A DNA stretch of 64,000 nucleotides from Kutzneria sp. (GTDB taxonomy: Bacteria; Actinomycetota; Actinomycetes; Mycobacteriales; Pseudonocardiaceae), in assembly GCA_019239965.1 (NCBI GenBank), contig JAFAZC010000075.1:60589-124588 (forward strand). Direction: 5' to 3'. Each line of letters starts with the position of its first letter. Within the stretch, counting starts at the first letter, position 1. Under the pieces are notes generated by a model, which was not told the origin of the DNA, ran no database searches, and worked only from the letters and a program-made list of their open reading frames with translations. Positions 59,284 through 64,000 of this stretch are shown piece after piece. Made by a program: the position numbers and the translations under genes.

Positions 59284-61541
59284 ATGAGTGATTTCGACAT
59301 CCACGAGACGACCGCTGTGATCGACAACGGCCGGTTCGGCTCCCGCACCATCCGGTTCGAGACCGGCAGGCTGGCCAGGCAGGCCGCCGGCAGCGTCGTG
59401 GCCTATCTCGACGACGAGACGATGCTGCTGTCCGCGACGACGGCGTCCAAGCATCCCAAGGACCACTTCGACTTCTTCCCGCTGACCGTCGACGTCGAGG
59501 AGCGGATGTACTCGGTCGGCCGCATTCCGGGCGCCTTCTTCCGCAGGGAGGGTCGCCCCTCGACCGACGCCATCCTGACCTGCCGGCTGATCGACCGTCC
59601 GCTGCGTCCGTCCTTCGTCGACGGCCTGCGCAACGAGATCCAGGTCGTCATCACCGTGCAGAGCCTCAACCCGCAGGACCTGTACGACGTGGTGGCCATC
59701 AATGCCGCCTCGGCCTCCACCCAGCTGGCCGGTCTGCCGTTCTCCGGCCCGGTCGGCGGCGTGCGCGTCGCCCTGATCGAGGGACAGTGGGTGGCATTCC
59801 CGACCTACGAGCAGCTGGAGAAGGCCGCGTTCGACATGGTCGTCGCCGGACGTATCGTCGACGGGCCCGGTGGCGACAGTGATGTCGCGATCATGATGGT
59901 CGAAGCCGAGGCCACCGAGAACGTCATCGACCTGGTGGCCGACGGGGCGCAGGCGCCGACCGAGCAGGTCGTCGCCGACGGTCTCGAGGCGGCGAAGCCG
60001 TTCATCCGTGTGCTGTGCACGGCCCAGCGCCAGCTTGCCGATCTCGCCGCCAAGCCGACCGCCGAGTTCCCGCTGTATCCGGCCTACCGTGACGACGTGA
60101 TGGACGCGGTGGCCGCGGCCGCCGCCGACGACCTGGCGCAGGCGTTGACCATCGCTGGCAAGCAGGAGCGCGAGGCCCGGCTCGACGAGGTCAAGAAGCT
60201 GACCCTGGAGAAGGTCGGCATCGGCGAGGGCGAACCGTTCGAGGGACGCGACAAGGAGGTCGGTGCCGCGTTCCGTGCGCTGACCAAGAAACTGGTCCGC
60301 CAGCGCGTGCTGCGGGACAAGATCCGTATCGACGGGCGCGGGCTGACCGACATCCGACAGCTGGCCGCCGAGGTGGCCCTGATCCCACGGGCCCACGGCT
60401 CGGCGCTCTTCGAACGCGGTGAGACCCAGATCCTCGGTGTTACCACACTCAACATGCTCCGCATGGAGCAGCAAATCGACTCGCTCTCACCGGAGACGCA
60501 CAAGCGGTACCTGCACCACTACAACTTCCCGCCCTTCTCCACCGGCGAGACCGGCAGGGTGGGTGCTCCCAAGCGCCGCGAGATCGGCCACGGCGCGCTT
60601 GCCGAGCGTGCGCTGATCCCGGTGCTGCCCAAGCGGGACGAGTTCCCCTACGCCATCCGCCAGGTCTCGGAGGCACTCGGGTCCAACGGCTCGACCTCGA
60701 TGGGGTCGGTGTGCGCGTCGACCATGTCCCTGCTCAACGCCGGTGTGCCGCTGAAGGCCCCGGTCGCCGGCATCGCCATGGGGCTTGTCTCCGACGTCGT
60801 GGACACCGGGGACGGTCCGCGCACCGAGTACGTCGCGCTGACCGACATCCTCGGTGCCGAGGACGCCTTCGGTGACATGGACTTCAAGGTGGCGGGTACC
60901 AAGGAGTTCGTGACCGCGCTCCAGCTGGACACCAAGCTGGACGGTATCCCGTCCGAGGTGCTCGCCAAGGCTCTCGGCCAGGCCCGTGACGCCCGGCTGA
61001 CCATTCTCGACGTCCTGCAGGAGGCCATCGACCGTCCGGACGAGATGAGTCCGTACGCGCCACGCGTGACCGCGGTGACCATTCCGGTCGACAAGATCGG
61101 TGAGGTGATCGGCCCGAAGGGCAAGATGATCAACTCGATCACCGAGGAGACCGGCGCGGACATCTCCATCGAGGACGACGGCACGATCTACGTCGGTGCC
61201 GCGGACGGCCCGTCCGCCCAGGCGGCCATCGACAAGATCAACGCTATCGCCAACCCGCAGCTGCCCAAGGTGGGTGAGCGTTTCCTCGGCACCGTCGTGA
61301 AGACCGCGGTGTTCGGCGCCTTCGTCTCGCTGCTGCCCGGCCGAGACGGCCTTGTGCACATCTCCAAGCTGGGCAACGGCAAGCGCATCGGCAAGGTCGA
61401 GGACGTGGTCAAGGTCGGGGACAAGCTGCGGGTGGAGATCGCCGACATCGACTCCCGCGGCAAGATCAGCCTGGTGCTCGTCGCCGAGGACGAGGCCGCC
61501 GAGGCCGCCAAACCCGCTGCCGTCGAGGAGCCCGCCGCACG

Positions 61542-61545
<4 letters not shown>
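59284..61545 (+). CDS. pnp: Polyribonucleotide nucleotidyltransferase (PNPase)
   Basis: 753 residues. Phosphorolytic 3'-5' exoribonuclease and polyadenylating enzyme; in actinomycetes also called guanosine pentaphosphate synthetase (GpsI). Two RNase PH domains (first with [21 protein letters not shown]; second with [17 protein letters not shown] and [19 protein letters not shown] core), KH ([18 protein letters not shown]) and S1 ([28 protein letters not shown]) follow. ATG 59284 has GAGGAG 7 nt upstream, so the longer frame from 59173 is not used. Confidence 0.97.
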
Positions 61546-63775
<2,230 letters not shown>

Positions 63776-63886
63776 CCGCCCGCCCAGCCGGCCCGGAACA
63801 TGCTCAGCGGGCCACTCATCGTGACCTGGCATGCTCGGTGGCCCTCCCTTCGGGCACACGGAGCTGCCTGCGGGTACCGTCGGAGC

Positions 63887-64000
63887 ATGTGCCGGAGCAT
63901 CAAGACCCTGCGGGCCCCTTACACCGACCACGTAACCGACCAGGACGTGCACGCCGCCGCGCTGCAGTACGTCTGCAAGATCAGCGGCTTCCGGGCCCCG
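63887..64000 (+). CDS. DUF2277 family protein, cut by window end
   Basis: The visible 38 codons read MCRSIKTLRAPY...ALQYVCKISGFRAP, the N-terminus of the DUF2277 family of short (80-90 residue) actinobacterial proteins; the MCRxIKxLR start is characteristic. TACCGT lies 6 nt before the ATG, so the mRNA may be leaderless. Function unknown. Confidence 0.85.
   Translation, partial: MCRSIKTLRAPYTDHVTDQDVHAAALQYVCKISGFRAP

Overview
The window comes from a high-GC actinomycete. Frequent GTG starts, apparently leaderless promoters, streptogrisin/trypsin-type secreted proteases, an HspR-type HAIR operator, and a gene order close to the Mycobacterium cobO-cobB-cysG and rimP-nusA-infB-rbfA-truB-ribF-rpsO-pnp-dapB neighbourhoods all point this way. 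A member of Pseudonocardiales (Amycolatopsis or a relative) is my inference; no rRNA or tRNA gene is present to confirm it.

Layout. 1-2028 (-): ATP-dependent protease Lon, cut by the window edge before its catalytic serine, with a HAIR-like operator at its promoter. 2125-5958 (+): cobalamin riboswitch and cobN. 6088-10422: a small membrane protein, a frameshifted YciI-like gene, then a four-gene minus-strand unit (81-aa unknown protein, cytochrome P450, alpha/beta hydrolase, HisC/Pat-type aminotransferase) whose first ribosome-binding site lies inside a 17-bp inverted repeat. 10680-13476 (+): three tandem secreted trypsin-like proteases; the first two are a recent duplication. 13502-15091: GntR-family repressor and a PLP-dependent dehydratase-like enzyme, divergent from a 24-bp gap that contains a palindrome. 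15102-17946: bioF, a decayed P450 and a secreted GDSL hydrolase.

17971-30113 (+): the main cobalamin cluster behind a second cobalamin riboswitch: ChlI/ChlD-like chelatase, cobO, cobB, cobI, cobM (with a histone-H1-like tail), cobL; then a reverse-strand insertion (monooxygenase stump and amidohydrolase); then cobE, a PIG-L deacetylase, cobH and cysG. The enzymes cover early methylation, ring modification, cobalt insertion (CobN with the chelatase) and adenosylation. cobJ, cobF, cobG and cobK are not in the window.

30141-35988 (-): DEAD-box helicase, RIO1-type kinase with a possible 29-aa upstream ORF, a PAS-GGDEF-EAL protein with both catalytic domains degenerate, and YaaA. 36052-44974 (-): a LuxR/MalT-type regulator followed by four translationally coupled genes for an alpha/beta hydrolase, a GMC (cholesterol oxidase-like) oxidoreductase, a patatin and a stand-alone condensation domain with an altered active site. 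I regard this as the most interesting uncharacterised system here, probably acting on lipids.

45092-48045: SAM methyltransferase, YjbQ-family protein, membrane protein, and a DUF4439 ferritin-like protein paired with a Tat lipoprotein. 48223-63775 (+): the conserved translation/RNA cluster rimP, nusA, ylxR, infB, DUF503 gene, rbfA, MATE transporter, truB, ribF, an HTH gene, thpR, rpsO, pnp, pepR-like M16 peptidase, dapB. The DHH phosphoesterase gene (nrnA) usually found after rbfA in related actinobacteria is missing, and only a 12-codon start-like relic remains. The window ends inside a DUF2277 gene. No stretch longer than 300 bases lacks a gene.
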